Shown: positions 1 to 8,844 of the stretch, one piece after another
Numbering within the stretch: position 1 is the stretch's first letter
How the letters are laid out: each line of letters starts with the position of its first letter
NCBI RefSeq assembly: GCF_003851885.1
Contig: NZ_BHZE01000006.1
Coordinates: forward strand, 62,001-126,000
Direction: 5' to 3'
Source of the DNA: Thermaurantimonas aggregans
GTDB taxonomy: Bacteria; Bacteroidota; Bacteroidia; Flavobacteriales; Schleiferiaceae
DNA: 64,000 nt
Position numbers and translations under genes: made by a program
Notes under the pieces: model-generated
Told to the model about the DNA's origin: nothing
What the model saw: the letters and a program-made list of their open reading frames with translations, nothing else
The model's database searches: none

Positions 1-227
1 GAAATCTTGTAAACACTATACTTCGTGATAAAAACTAAAATTTCAGGAAACGAAAACAAGTCGGACGCTGTTTTTATTTTAGCGGGTTGCACTACATCAT
101 TCGTAAAAGACGATAAAGTTTGTGTTTCATCATCAAATAAATCTAGTTGTGTAACTTTATTTGGGAGAACAACCGTTTCCGTTTGTGTTACGGGTTCAAC
201 TTTCTCAGTAATTTTAATAACTGTTTC
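1..227 (-). other. Open read-through continuation of the helicase-nuclease frame past its TAG stop
   Basis: Reading the minus strand on from the TAG at 228-230, the same frame stays open for about 75 codons to the window edge. The translation is protein-like rather than random: it is acidic and hydrophilic, contains LDLFDDETQ, and then SDLFSFPEILVF. This looks like the true C-terminal tail of the helicase-nuclease upstream, cut off by a single nonsense codon, or a downstream domain now separated from it. No convincing start codon lies in this frame after the stop. The other strand has an open frame here too, but it reads as an antisense shadow. What lies beyond the edge cannot be seen, so the original length is unknown. 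Confidence 0.55.
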
Positions 228-3200
228 CTATTGTTCATTAAATTGATATTTTTTTCTTATTGAAGGTTCTTCATTTTGAAAATCATTTGCACCAAGAAGT
301 TTCCAAAGTGGTTCTAATGCTTTCTTACGATTGGAATAATATTCTCCGCCTCTAACTCTGAAAAACTGCCAGCCGCATCTTTCCAAAACTCTCTGTCTCA
401 TTAAATCATTTGTGAACTGCTCTGCACCATGATATTTATCTCCGTCACATTCTATTGCTATTTTTTTTCCGTTTGATAAGAGTACAACTAAATCAATCCT
501 GTATCTTCCCTTTGCAACTTCATATTGAGGAATCACTCTGTAATTATTTGCAACAATATCGTTATAAACATCAACTTCAAACCAACTTTCAAATGGTTCG
601 GGTTGCGTTCCCAATGTTCTTTTAATGATTTTTTGCGGTGGGATTGGTTGCGGCTTGTAATTAAGGAAATAGTCAAGCAACTTGTAACGTAAATCATTTG
701 TATTGCTCAAATCTTCTAATAAAACTGAATGGAACAGCCAAACTTGTTCTTTTGCTCTGCTGACCGCAACATTAAATCTTCTTTCATCTTCGGGTTTTAT
801 CAATACTGCCCTGTTGTGTTTATTTGCGGTTACTAAACTTAAAAACATGATGTCTCTTTCATCACCTTGAAAACTTGCAGAATTTCCGCAAACTATGCCA
901 CGATTCTTAAATTCAACTTCCCCGATTTTCTTAATAATCAAATTTTCAATTATGGTTGCTTGTTTGTTGCCTTGTAAAACAATAACTCCAAAAGATTTTC
1001 TTTTATAGTTATCATCCTTAATGAGTTCAGCAATTTTATTTGCAATTGCCTCTGCTTCAACTTTGTTTGTTATATTCTGATATGTTCCTTCAACATAGCC
1101 ACCCTGACAATACACTGCTTTAAGTGGTTCTAATCTGTTTTCAGAATATTGTTTCATTGGATAAAGACTTATTCCTTCTGGTTCATAAAAATGTTTATTG
1201 CAGAACTCAATTATTTCAGGCATACATCTGAAATGCTCACGTAATACTATCATTCCATTACAAAACCTTTTAGCATGATCAAAGAAGCTAAATTCTGTTC
1301 CGTAGTAATTTGCAAAAGGAATATTTTGTAAGTGCCTTTTAATATGCGGTGTCATCGTATTTGCATCCACACCCACATATTCGGGAGAAGTTTGTTTGTC
1401 ATCTCCAACAATGATTATATTCTTTGAAATATAAAGAAGGAATATAGCATCTGCACCAAGTTGACTCGCCTCATCAATAATTACATAGTCATACATTCCC
1501 TGCTCAGGATTAATTGTTTCAGCAACTTTGTAAAGTGGCATAATCCAACATGGAACAGAATCTTTGCACTTCTCCATTTGATGCTGTGCCTCCTTCCGAA
1601 ATTTTAACGCCCTTTTTCCTGTTCCTGTTTTTCCAATTTTCTTTATTGCTTGCACCCAAGCTTGTAAATGCTGGCGTAAAAGGAAGTTCTTGTTAAGCCT
1701 GTCTAATACACTTAACCAAGCTTTCTTTGAAGCGATTGTTGAAATTAATTTTTCTTCCTCCCTCTCAAGGTTTAATAACTCTACAGATAGAATTGATTCA
1801 TAATCTTCATCTAACAATTTTTTAATTTCAGCATGAGCATGTTTAAAATAAATGGCATTTTCAAGTTGTCCGATATTTGCAAAATCAAATGAGTTTTCTA
1901 AAATCTCTCTTACAAGAATCGGAAAATGTCTGAATAGGTTTTTTTGAAGATTCTTATAGCTCATGTATTTTTCTTTCTCTAAGTTTAATGTATCAATTTG
2001 AGCAAGATGCTGTTCGTATTTTTCTATGTCAATATTTGCAACTGTTTCAATTATTGAAGAAGCAATAGGATGCATGTTCTGAATTGAAAGGTAACTATTT
2101 GCTTCATTAATTTTGGACTTAAATGCTCTTGCTTGTGCAAACAGATAATTGCGGTCTATTTCTTCAATTAATGTCTGAATATTTGAAACTTCGTAACCTT
2201 GAATTCTTACTGAGGAAATTGATTCTATCTGCGATTTAATTTTATTTACCTCCGAAAGTAAATTTATTAAACCTTCTGTGTCTTCTTTGAGCTTCCTATA
2301 AAACCTTGCTTTGTCTGAATAGAATTTGTAATTTGCGCTTGGTTCTATTTCCCAAATGGTTTTAAGTTCTTCAAAGTCCTGTTTAATTTTTATGTCAGCT
2401 AATACAGTTTTAAATTCTTGTTCCGTATCGCAATCACTACCATTAACTTGAACACCTTGAATAAAATATTTTCTTTGCTTCACATTTGCAGGAGCAAGGG
2501 GATTATTGAAAACAGATAGTAATCCTCTCAATTTTTTCCCTTCACTTATTAACTTTAGAAGAAATTCTGCATCGCTCTTTAGCTGAATTAAACTTTTATC
2601 ACTCGGATATTTTATTTCAACACTTCTGTCAAATTCTTTTAGTTTATCGTCTGGTAGTTCTGTTAATGTGTTTACTGTTCGTGAGAGTTTGTCTTTCCAA
2701 ATGAAAAGATTATTACCATAATCACTTATTAGTTTAGCCTTGAAAGGAAAATTATTGTTTTCAATTTTTGTAAACAGTTCATGAAGTGACTTTAATAGCT
2801 TTTTTAATTCAGGATAGTCTGTGCAAGTAATAGAGATGTGTTCGTCTTTGGAAGAATATTTTTCCAACTCATTTTTAATTTTACGATACTCTTTAAGTTC
2901 TGAAAGCGAAATAAGTTTTTCTTTTTGAGGAATTGTGTAATTAAAAACGTTGCGATCACTACTTTGGTAGTAACGTGTAAGAGAATAATAATTATCAATG
3001 TCTGCTAGCAAATCAAGTTTGCTTAAATCAGTAATATCATCTTTAAACCAAGTGAAAGCGCTTAGATCTTTTTCAATTCTTACAGCAATTTCTAAGAGTG
3101 TTCCCTCATAAATACGATTAATATTTTGTCGTCTTGTCGTTTTCTCCTTTACTTTCAGCCACTCATTTTTTGTTTTTGCTTTCTGTTCTTTAATCCGAGA

Positions 3201-4703
3201 CAATTCCTTTTGCTTTTCTTCTATCTCCTTCTTGTAATTGTCAAGATTTGTAATTTTTGAAAGTTGATCAATGATTGCATTCACACTTGCCTCAAGGTCT
3301 TGAATAGAAGAAGAATCCCCACTCAAAAGATTTACAGTTAAGTTTTGAAAATCTTTTGGTAATTGGTTTTTCAAAACTTCCAAGGCTCTTTTCGTGTAAG
3401 CAGTGACTAAAACTTTTTTGCCGTTTGCCAAAAGGTGGCAAATCAAATTTGCAATGGTGTGGGATTTTCCTGTTCCTGGTGGTCCTTGAACCAACACTTT
3501 ATTATTTCGTCTTGCTTTTTCTATGATTTCAATTTGCTCATCATTGTACTTCTTCGGGAAGTAAATTGTTTCATCTTTCAATGAACCAAAATCTGAACTT
3601 TCATTTTCAGAATCAATTGTAAGCTCTTCAGGATTTTGATAATAACCGATAATGTCATTTATTGAAGGAATATCTATTGAATCGTTTGCTGTGCTTATGT
3701 TCTCTATTATTTTTTCATAGAGTGCTGTAAAACTTCTTGTGTTTCTTTTCCTCAATAGCAAAGCAGGTGCAAAATAAACTGTAGGTTTTTTTGCAACTTC
3801 TTTTGACTTGGCTAAATCATCTTTTGATTGTCCGTCTGTTCTTATTCTGTCAGCGAAAATTTGAATTGCTTCCTTAATCTGATTGTCAAACGGATTATCT
3901 GTAATATTTTTTTCTTTTAGAAATTCAGCAACTTTCTTCTCTGCATCAATAATAACTTCTGAATCAAACTGTTTATCCAAATCAAGTATTGCATCCGTTT
4001 CAATTTGTATTTCGTTCTCAACGCTTGGAGAAACCTTTACAAAAGATTCCTTCGCTGAAAATTCAAAAGTAATTTCTGCTTTTGATGTGAGAATGTGTCG
4101 ACAAATCAATGGGCTATTTGCATCCTCTTGAAAATGCAAAAGTCCAACCCCAACGATTAATTCATACTCTTCTCCGAACCGCTGGGCTTTGTTGTAAATG
4201 CTGAAAAGATGTTTATAGGTCTTGCTCTGTTTTTCATACTCCGCAAGTTTTACTTTATATGTTTCAAGTTGTTTTTTATAAAGTTCCAAATCATCAATCC
4301 ATTTGTTGTTGAGGTAAGATTGAAACTCTGCTTCAATTTCTGGCTTATCTGCTAAAGAGATTGTTTTGCCATTTTTTATTATAGAATTCCTCAAAATCGG
4401 TGTTCCGTTTTCGTCAGTCAAACTTTCTTTTACAATCCATTCAGAAAGTGTTTCACTTAGTTTGGGAAATGTTGGCGGTATTGGTTCGTCTTTCGGTTTT
4501 GTAATCTTTAACCAGTAGTCAGCATCTTGATTGTAATTTGGAAAAGTGATACAATCAAAAATTTCGTATTGCGGAATGTCCGCAAACCAAATCTTGTCAG
4601 GATATTGGGTTTCGGAGCTCTCAATGTCTCTTACAGGATTACTTCTAAGTTTTGAAAACTCAATTAGGTAATTAAATAAATGTAAGTATTTTTCTTTTTT
4701 CAT
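228..4703 (-). CDS. SF1 helicase fused to a Vsr/DUF559-like endonuclease domain (possible antiphage defence protein)
   Basis: A large nucleic-acid helicase of about 1491 residues. Walker A is GPPGTGKSH near residue 404. The Walker B region is IIDEASQ near 1076, followed by the motif III stretch VGDDKQTSP near 1100. The late UvrD/Upf1-type motifs lie near 1270-1310 (ASFQGDERD, NVAVSRAKE). Residues of about 540-1000 are rich in charged helices, probably coiled coil. The last 130 residues carry a restriction-endonuclease-like fold with IDLVVLL and IECDGDKYHG, as in Vsr/DUF559 nucleases. Single-gene helicase-nuclease proteins such as Hhe act in phage defence, so defence is a reasonable inference. 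I chose the ATG at 4703; the TTG three codons upstream is less likely. The gene is AT-rich compared with the peptidase gene next door, which suggests transfer. It ends at a TAG after which the frame stays open. Confidence 0.8.
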   Translation of the reverse strand: MKKEKYLHLFNYLIEFSKLRSNPVRDIESSETQYPDKIWFADIPQYEIFDCITFPNYNQDADYWLKITKPKDEPIPPTFPKLSETLSEWIVKESLTDENGTPILRNSIIKNGKTISLADKPEIEAEFQSYLNNKWIDDLELYKKQLETYKVKLAEYEKQSKTYKHLFSIYNKAQRFGEEYELIVGVGLLHFQEDANSPLICRHILTSKAEITFEFSAKESFVKVSPSVENEIQIETDAILDLDKQFDSEVIIDAEKKVAEFLKEKNITDNPFDNQIKEAIQIFADRIRTDGQSKDDLAKSKEVAKKPTVYFAPALLLRKRNTRSFTALYEKIIENISTANDSIDIPSINDIIGYYQNPEELTIDSENESSDFGSLKDETIYFPKKYNDEQIEIIEKARRNNKVLVQGPPGTGKSHTIANLICHLLANGKKVLVTAYTKRALEVLKNQLPKDFQNLTVNLLSGDSSSIQDLEASVNAIIDQLSKITNLDNYKKEIEEKQKELSRIKEQKAKTKNEWLKVKEKTTRRQNINRIYEGTLLEIAVRIEKDLSAFTWFKDDITDLSKLDLLADIDNYYSLTRYYQSSDRNVFNYTIPQKEKLISLSELKEYRKIKNELEKYSSKDEHISITCTDYPELKKLLKSLHELFTKIENNNFPFKAKLISDYGNNLFIWKDKLSRTVNTLTELPDDKLKEFDRSVEIKYPSDKSLIQLKSDAEFLLKLISEGKKLRGLLSVFNNPLAPANVKQRKYFIQGVQVNGSDCDTEQEFKTVLADIKIKQDFEELKTIWEIEPSANYKFYSDKARFYRKLKEDTEGLINLLSEVNKIKSQIESISSVRIQGYEVSNIQTLIEEIDRNYLFAQARAFKSKINEANSYLSIQNMHPIASSIIETVANIDIEKYEQHLAQIDTLNLEKEKYMSYKNLQKNLFRHFPILVREILENSFDFANIGQLENAIYFKHAHAEIKKLLDEDYESILSVELLNLEREEEKLISTIASKKAWLSVLDRLNKNFLLRQHLQAWVQAIKKIGKTGTGKRALKFRKEAQHQMEKCKDSVPCWIMPLYKVAETINPEQGMYDYVIIDEASQLGADAIFLLYISKNIIIVGDDKQTSPEYVGVDANTMTPHIKRHLQNIPFANYYGTEFSFFDHAKRFCNGMIVLREHFRCMPEIIEFCNKHFYEPEGISLYPMKQYSENRLEPLKAVYCQGGYVEGTYQNITNKVEAEAIANKIAELIKDDNYKRKSFGVIVLQGNKQATIIENLIIKKIGEVEFKNRGIVCGNSASFQGDERDIMFLSLVTANKHNRAVLIKPEDERRFNVAVSRAKEQVWLFHSVLLEDLSNTNDLRYKLLDYFLNYKPQPIPPQKIIKRTLGTQPEPFESWFEVDVYNDIVANNYRVIPQYEVAKGRYRIDLVVLLSNGKKIAIECDGDKYHGAEQFTNDLMRQRVLERCGWQFFRVRGGEYYSNRKKALEPLWKLLGANDFQNEEPSIRKKYQFNEQ

Positions 4704-4716
4704 CTCTGCCAAAATC

Positions 4717-4724
4717 CAAAGTTA
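4717..4724 (-). promoter_or_regulatory. -7 promoter element of the helicase-nuclease gene
   Basis: The minus strand reads TAACTTTG, a full match to the Bacteroidota -7 element TAnnTTTG, 13 bases before the ATG. A TTG occurs upstream, but only 14 bases away, so the -33 element is poor. The predicted leader would be under ten bases. Confidence 0.4.
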
Positions 4725-5464
4725 GAATTATGTGTATACAATGCTGCATTTGAAGCGTGGGCAAAAAGCGGCTCTTTTGGGATGGTCATTGGGTCGGCTT
4801 TGAGCGTGGCGGCAACCCTAAATGTGTCGCTTGTGCGTTTGCCGTAGAAATTCAATTTTTCATTGTTCGGTGGAGGTGTTTTAATTTTTTTATTGCATAG
4901 GCTTGAGTGTCGGTCTGTCTGTCTTAACTGTCCCGAAGTTATATTGTCTGTATGTTGTTGTTCACTCGTCAAGGTTTGTTGTTTTAAAGTTTATTGTCTG
5001 CCTATCTATTTAATGGTTGCACTGTCAAATTAGCATGACCGCTAACACAAAAATATACGCTACTCGCATTATCATCTAACTCTTAAAAAATTTCAATGAA
5101 TCAAATTATGTAATTGAATATCTGCAACTTAAACGAATTGACCCTTCGCAGAGGAAGGTGCCGATCCGCGTTTTTCAGCTGCATTTTAAAACTACTAAAT
5201 TCCACATTGCAATACCAGCATTACTTGTACTAAATTTCTGAAATACCTGTTCTGGTTTAAAAATCTTGTTTCCGAAATATCACTAAACCATACAGAATAC
5301 ATCTTATTGCCTGAATCAAGTGGCCATATTTCTAATGTTTCTAAATGCCATTTTACCAGAACATTCCATTTACTTATTCCACATGGAAATCTAATTATGC
5401 TGTACACCGATTTCTCCATGATTGACCCAAAAAGTATTATTCTCCCCATTCTTCAAAAACACAT
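4725..5464. other. Gene-poor stretch at the edge of the helicase region
   Basis: About 740 bases with no gene I can support. On the minus strand, 4700-4972 is open for 90 codons, but the translation is low in ordered structure and looks like a chance frame through a conserved noncoding sequence. On the minus strand, 5195-5449 is open for 84 codons and reads somewhat protein-like (GISKWNVLVKWHLETLEIWPLD), so a decayed gene is possible. No tRNA, direct repeat or integrase that would mark an integration site is visible. Confidence 0.4.
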
Positions 5465-5472
5465 TATGTTTG
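5465..5472 (+). promoter_or_regulatory. -7 promoter element of the S9 peptidase gene
   Basis: TATGTTTG matches TAnnTTTG and lies 21 bases before the ATG at 5494. No TTG sits at the expected distance upstream, so only half of the promoter is recognisable. Confidence 0.4.
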
Positions 5473-5493
5473 AGCGGCAAAACCAACTTTTGT

Positions 5494-7515
5494 ATGAAAA
5501 AACTCTTTTTCGCAGTTCTTTTTCTCTCCTATACCACCCAGGCTCAGATTACCATGACGCCCGATCTGCTCTGGAAGCTCGGGCGGGTGAGCCTCGAAGA
5601 CCTCTCGCCCGATGGCCGAAAAGCTCTCTATGGGGTCACATTTTTTGATATTGATGAAAACAAGGGATCAAAGCTCATTTACGAAATACCTACCTCCGGT
5701 GGTACGGCGTCACTGCTGGTTGACGGCGAAAAAAACCTCTCGGCTGCAGGTTACATCACCTCAGGTCAAACATGGTTTATACATGCCGGTCAGCTTTTTT
5801 TAAAGGATGGCAACCGAATTACCCAACTTACGGAGATCGAAGGCGGCATAATTTCAGGTAAGGTCATTGGTCTGTCAAATGGAAAACTGCGCATCCTCGT
5901 CGTAGCGGAAGTGCCAAATCCCACTTACCGCCTGCCGCAATACAAGTCGCTGACCAAAGCCAAATTTCGCCTCTACGACGACCTTATGTACCGCCACTGG
6001 AACTACTGGGAAGATACACGCGTTCAGCATATCTTCTTTGCTGATGTGCCTCCTGCAGCCGAACGGCTGCAGCTCAGCGCCTTTCGCGATATACTCGAAG
6101 GCGAGCCGTACGATGCTCCTCTGAAACCTTTTGGAGGATCAGAGCAATTTGTTTCAACGGCTGATGGCCGATACATCTTCTACACCTGCAAGAAGCTGAC
6201 CGGCAAGGATTACGCAGTAAGTACCAATTCCGACATCTACCGCTATGAAGTAGCCACCGACCAAACAGTGAACATTACCTCCGGACAAAAAGGATACGAC
6301 CTAAATCCCGTCATTTCGCCCGACGGTAAGCTGATTGCCTATTTGAGTATGGAACGCGATGGATACGAGAGCGACGTTCCGCGTCTTATGCTTTACGACA
6401 TTGCCACCGGCACTACCCGCTTAGCCATTGAAAATACCTACTTGCACGACGTCGTTTGGGAAAGCAATTCTACCCTGCTGATCACCTATGACGACAGCGC
6501 TACCGTACAAATCGGCCGCGTAAGCATTGACCTCCGTCGCAACCGCTACGCTCTCACACCCGTCACCTCCGGATGGTACAACTATGGCAGCCTGCGTACA
6601 GCCGGCGGTACCCTGCTGGCTACGCGAATGGACATGAACCACGCTCCGGAAGTCTTTCGCATCGACAGACGTGGCCAAGCTACCCAAATCACCCAAGTGA
6701 ACACCGGCATTTACAATGCCATCCGCAAGCCTACCGTCACTCGTCGAATGGTGCCCACTACCGATGGCCGACAGATGCTCGTGTGGGTGATCCTACCACC
6801 GGACTTCGACCCTTCCAAAAAGTATCCTGTATTGCTCTACTGTCAGGGAGGGCCACAAAGCCCGGTATCGCAGTTTTACAGCTTTCGGTGGAATTTTCAA
6901 GTCATTGCTTCACAGGGATATATCGTCGTGGCTCCTAATCGGCGTGGAGTGCCCGGCTTCGGCCGCGAGTGGAACGAAGCCATCTCCGGAGACTGGGGTG
7001 GTCAGCCTATGCGCGACTACCTAAGCGCCATCGACCATGTAGCAGCAGAGCCTTGGGCTGATGAATCGCGTATGGGAGCCATAGGGGCATCCTATGGAGG
7101 ATATTCGGTCTACATGCTTGCCGGTCTGCACGAAGGCAGATTTAAGGCTTTGGTATCCCATTGCGGACTTTTCGACATGAAAAGCTGGTATGGTACCACC
7201 GAAGAGCTCTTCTTTGCCAATTGGGACCTCGAAGGCCCGTACTGGGCTGACCCTATGCCACGCAGTTACACCGAATTTTCGCCTAGCCTTTACGTAGATC
7301 GATGGACTGCCCCACTCCTCGTCATTCATGGAGAGCTCGACTTCCGCGTGCCCGTAGAGCAAGGTCTTCAGGCCTTTCAAGCAGCTAAATTACGTGGCCT
7401 CCCGGCTCGCCTGCTCCTCTTTCCCGACGAAGGCCACTGGGTGCTCAAGCCCCAGAATGCCCTCATCTGGCACTCGGAGTTCTTCCGTTTTCTAGATACT
7501 TTTCTAAAAAATTAA
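5494..7515 (+). CDS. S9 family serine peptidase (prolyl oligopeptidase family), exported
   Basis: A secreted or periplasmic peptidase of 673 residues that would trim peptides, as in the dipeptidyl/acylaminoacyl peptidase branch of S9. The N-terminus MKKLFFAVLFLSYTTQA is a signal peptide. Residues of about 25-400 form a beta-propeller with WD40-like repeats (LNPVISPDGKLIAYLS, for example). The C-terminal 270 residues are an alpha/beta hydrolase: nucleophile serine in GASYGG near residue 531, aspartate in HGELDFRVP near 614, and histidine in DEGHW near 646. I chose the ATG at 5494 because it begins the signal peptide; the longer frame from a TTG at 5422 would bury it. GC content is clearly higher than in the helicase gene to the left. 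Confidence 0.9.
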   Translation: MKKLFFAVLFLSYTTQAQITMTPDLLWKLGRVSLEDLSPDGRKALYGVTFFDIDENKGSKLIYEIPTSGGTASLLVDGEKNLSAAGYITSGQTWFIHAGQLFLKDGNRITQLTEIEGGIISGKVIGLSNGKLRILVVAEVPNPTYRLPQYKSLTKAKFRLYDDLMYRHWNYWEDTRVQHIFFADVPPAAERLQLSAFRDILEGEPYDAPLKPFGGSEQFVSTADGRYIFYTCKKLTGKDYAVSTNSDIYRYEVATDQTVNITSGQKGYDLNPVISPDGKLIAYLSMERDGYESDVPRLMLYDIATGTTRLAIENTYLHDVVWESNSTLLITYDDSATVQIGRVSIDLRRNRYALTPVTSGWYNYGSLRTAGGTLLATRMDMNHAPEVFRIDRRGQATQITQVNTGIYNAIRKPTVTRRMVPTTDGRQMLVWVILPPDFDPSKKYPVLLYCQGGPQSPVSQFYSFRWNFQVIASQGYIVVAPNRRGVPGFGREWNEAISGDWGGQPMRDYLSAIDHVAAEPWADESRMGAIGASYGGYSVYMLAGLHEGRFKALVSHCGLFDMKSWYGTTEELFFANWDLEGPYWADPMPRSYTEFSPSLYVDRWTAPLLVIHGELDFRVPVEQGLQAFQAAKLRGLPARLLLFPDEGHWVLKPQNALIWHSEFFRFLDTFLKN

Positions 7516-7575
7516 TTTAAATCAAAAATTCATCGCAATATCTTCGCTTTAACTAACCCTAAACGACAAACCACC

Positions 7576-8112
7576 ATGAGCACACCCTCTGACGCCACCA
7601 TCGCCCGCAACATTGGCCTCAACAATGGCTACATCTTTGGCGCCATTTATGGAGGTTATACTTTGGCAGCTTACCTGATCAATCTCGAGTGGTTTACCAT
7701 CACCTGGGCAGGTACTGTGCTTTTCATCTTTGGCATCGTGATGATGATCCTCTCCATCAACACCACCAAAAAAGCCCTCGGCGGCTATATCGGCTTCCGC
7801 AACTCTTTTATCACAGCCTTCGTCACCGCCCTGGTCGGCTCTCTCATTAACACCATCATTACCATATTGATATTCAACATAATTGACAAAGCAGCAGCCC
7901 AAACCGTCATCGACCTGCTCACCGACAAAATGGAGACGATGATGGAGCGCTTCTCCGTACCTCAGGAGAAAATCGATGAGGCTACTGCCAATATCAACAA
8001 GACCTTTGTACCAGCTACCCAATTGCGCGGCTTTGCCATAGGCCTGGCCTTTTATGCAGCCATATCAGCCGTATTAGCAGCCTTTCTGAAGAAAAACAGA
8101 CCGTTGGAATAA
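7576..8112 (+). CDS. DUF4199 family integral membrane protein
   Basis: A 178-residue membrane protein of unknown function, typical of Bacteroidota. Four hydrophobic helices are visible at about residues 18-35, 45-62, 83-105 and 150-170. A conserved TTKKALGGYIGFRNSF stretch lies between helices 2 and 3, and a helical soluble loop (about 110-145) sits between helices 3 and 4. The start ATG at 7576 follows the S9 gene by 60 bases, with a weak -7-like TATCTTCG in the gap, so it may be transcribed alone. The family assignment rests on the pattern of helices and the GYIGFRNSF region. Confidence 0.75.
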   Translation: MSTPSDATIARNIGLNNGYIFGAIYGGYTLAAYLINLEWFTITWAGTVLFIFGIVMMILSINTTKKALGGYIGFRNSFITAFVTALVGSLINTIITILIFNIIDKAAAQTVIDLLTDKMETMMERFSVPQEKIDEATANINKTFVPATQLRGFAIGLAFYAAISAVLAAFLKKNRPLE

Positions 8113-8654
8113 TTGTCTATTTTTCGTTGTTTTCTTGATTTTCAACACTGAACTCAGTCGTCCTGGTTGATCCGTCAAATGGAGTTAAAATTCTACTTTG
8201 ATGGATCAATCCAGGAAAGCAAGCGTTAGTTGACATAGTTTGGGTTAGCTAACCACGATAAATCGTCAGGACACAATAGCCTTGTGACAAGTATTAATTC
8301 ATACTACCAAGTTTCTGCGTATCGCTCAAGGCAGCGTTTAACTACAAATAGTTAAAACCTCTGTATGTAAAAACCGTTGTGCTATTCGCCCTCTATACAC
8401 ATTGAATCCATCCTCACAAAATCCTTTGCTAAAACCAAATTGATCAAGCTTTTTGAAATGCTTCGGTATTCAACCTTGAATTATCAATTTCCACCCAAAA
8501 TTATCCAGACCGTTGACAATCTATAAACGTGTCCTGAATATTGAAATTAAAGAAATAACTTTTGCTTTTGCGGAAGTAAAGAAAAACAAAATATAATTAT
8601 TTCAGCAGGTAGTGCTCTTAAATCAAAGTTTTTTACATCAAATTGCTATTGAAA
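8113..8654. other. Noncoding stretch between the DUF4199 gene and tRNA-Arg
   Basis: About 540 bases with no credible reading frame on either strand. It contains a long imperfect hairpin right after the DUF4199 gene and, further on, a 9-base inverted pair (TCAGGACAC at 8266-8274, GTGTCCTGA at 8529-8537) enclosing some 270 bases. I see no transposase or repeated copy elsewhere in the window. Confidence 0.5.
8162..8215. repeat. Long imperfect inverted repeat (hairpin) downstream of the DUF4199 gene
   Basis: CCTGGTTGATCCGTCAAA pairs with TTTGATGGATCAATCCAGG across a 17-base loop, with one bulged base and one mismatch. It begins 50 bases after the DUF4199 stop. It has no T tract, so it is a processing or attenuation hairpin, or a remnant of a palindromic repeat, rather than a standard terminator. 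Confidence 0.6.
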
Positions 8655-8689
8655 CAAAAAAGGTCACAACTTTTACGTTGTAACCTTTT
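8655..8689 (-). terminator. Rho-independent terminator of tRNA-Arg
   Basis: On the minus strand AAAAGGTTACAAC and GTTGTGACCTTTTTT form a stem of 13 pairs with one G-U and a short loop, then run into T residues. It lies 11 bases past the tRNA 3' end. Confidence 0.75.
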
Positions 8690-8699
8690 GTATTTCAGG

Positions 8700-8773
8700 T
8701 GACTTCGTAGGGATTCGAACCCCAAACCTTCTGATCCGTAGTCAGATGCTCTATCCAGTTGAGCTACGAAGCC
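8700..8773 (-). tRNA. tRNA-Arg (anticodon ACG)
   Basis: The minus strand folds as a full cloverleaf. The acceptor arm GGCTTCG pairs with CGAAGTC with one G-U. The D arm follows, the anticodon loop CTACGGA gives anticodon ACG (read as ICG, arginine CGN codons), and the T arm holds GGTTCGAATCC. The discriminator base is A. The CCA end is not encoded and must be added by the nucleotidyltransferase. The gene has its own promoter and terminator and stands alone. Confidence 0.95.
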
Positions 8774-8792
8774 ATTTACGAATTTTGGTGCG

Positions 8793-8822
8793 CAAAATTA
8801 TTACTCAAATAGTATTCCGCAA
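8793..8822 (-). promoter_or_regulatory. Promoter of tRNA-Arg
   Basis: On the minus strand TTG (8820-8822), a 19-base spacer and TAATTTTG (8793-8800) match the Bacteroidota consensus TTG-N19-23-TAnnTTTG. It lies in the gap between the clpS stop and the tRNA. Confidence 0.65.
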
Positions 8823-8844
8823 GAACTTTTTTCAAAACAATTTC

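Noticed and set aside
4700-4972. Minus-strand open frame of 90 codons upstream of the helicase
   Set aside because: The translation is compositionally poor, overlaps the start of the helicase gene, and lacks any domain or credible start. I treat the DNA as noncoding.
5195-5449. Minus-strand open frame of 84 codons
   Set aside because: It reads a little like a protein, but has no recognisable family and overlaps the S9 gene's promoter region. Not enough to call a gene.
7549-8022. Minus-strand frame of 157 codons opposite the DUF4199 gene
   Set aside because: It is the antisense shadow of a clear membrane-protein gene on the plus strand, with an unlikely Gly/Asp/His-rich composition.
8266-8537. 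Possible MITE bounded by TCAGGACAC and GTGTCCTGA
   Set aside because: Only nine bases match, no target duplication is evident and no second copy is in the window. Kept as an observation, not as a mobile element.
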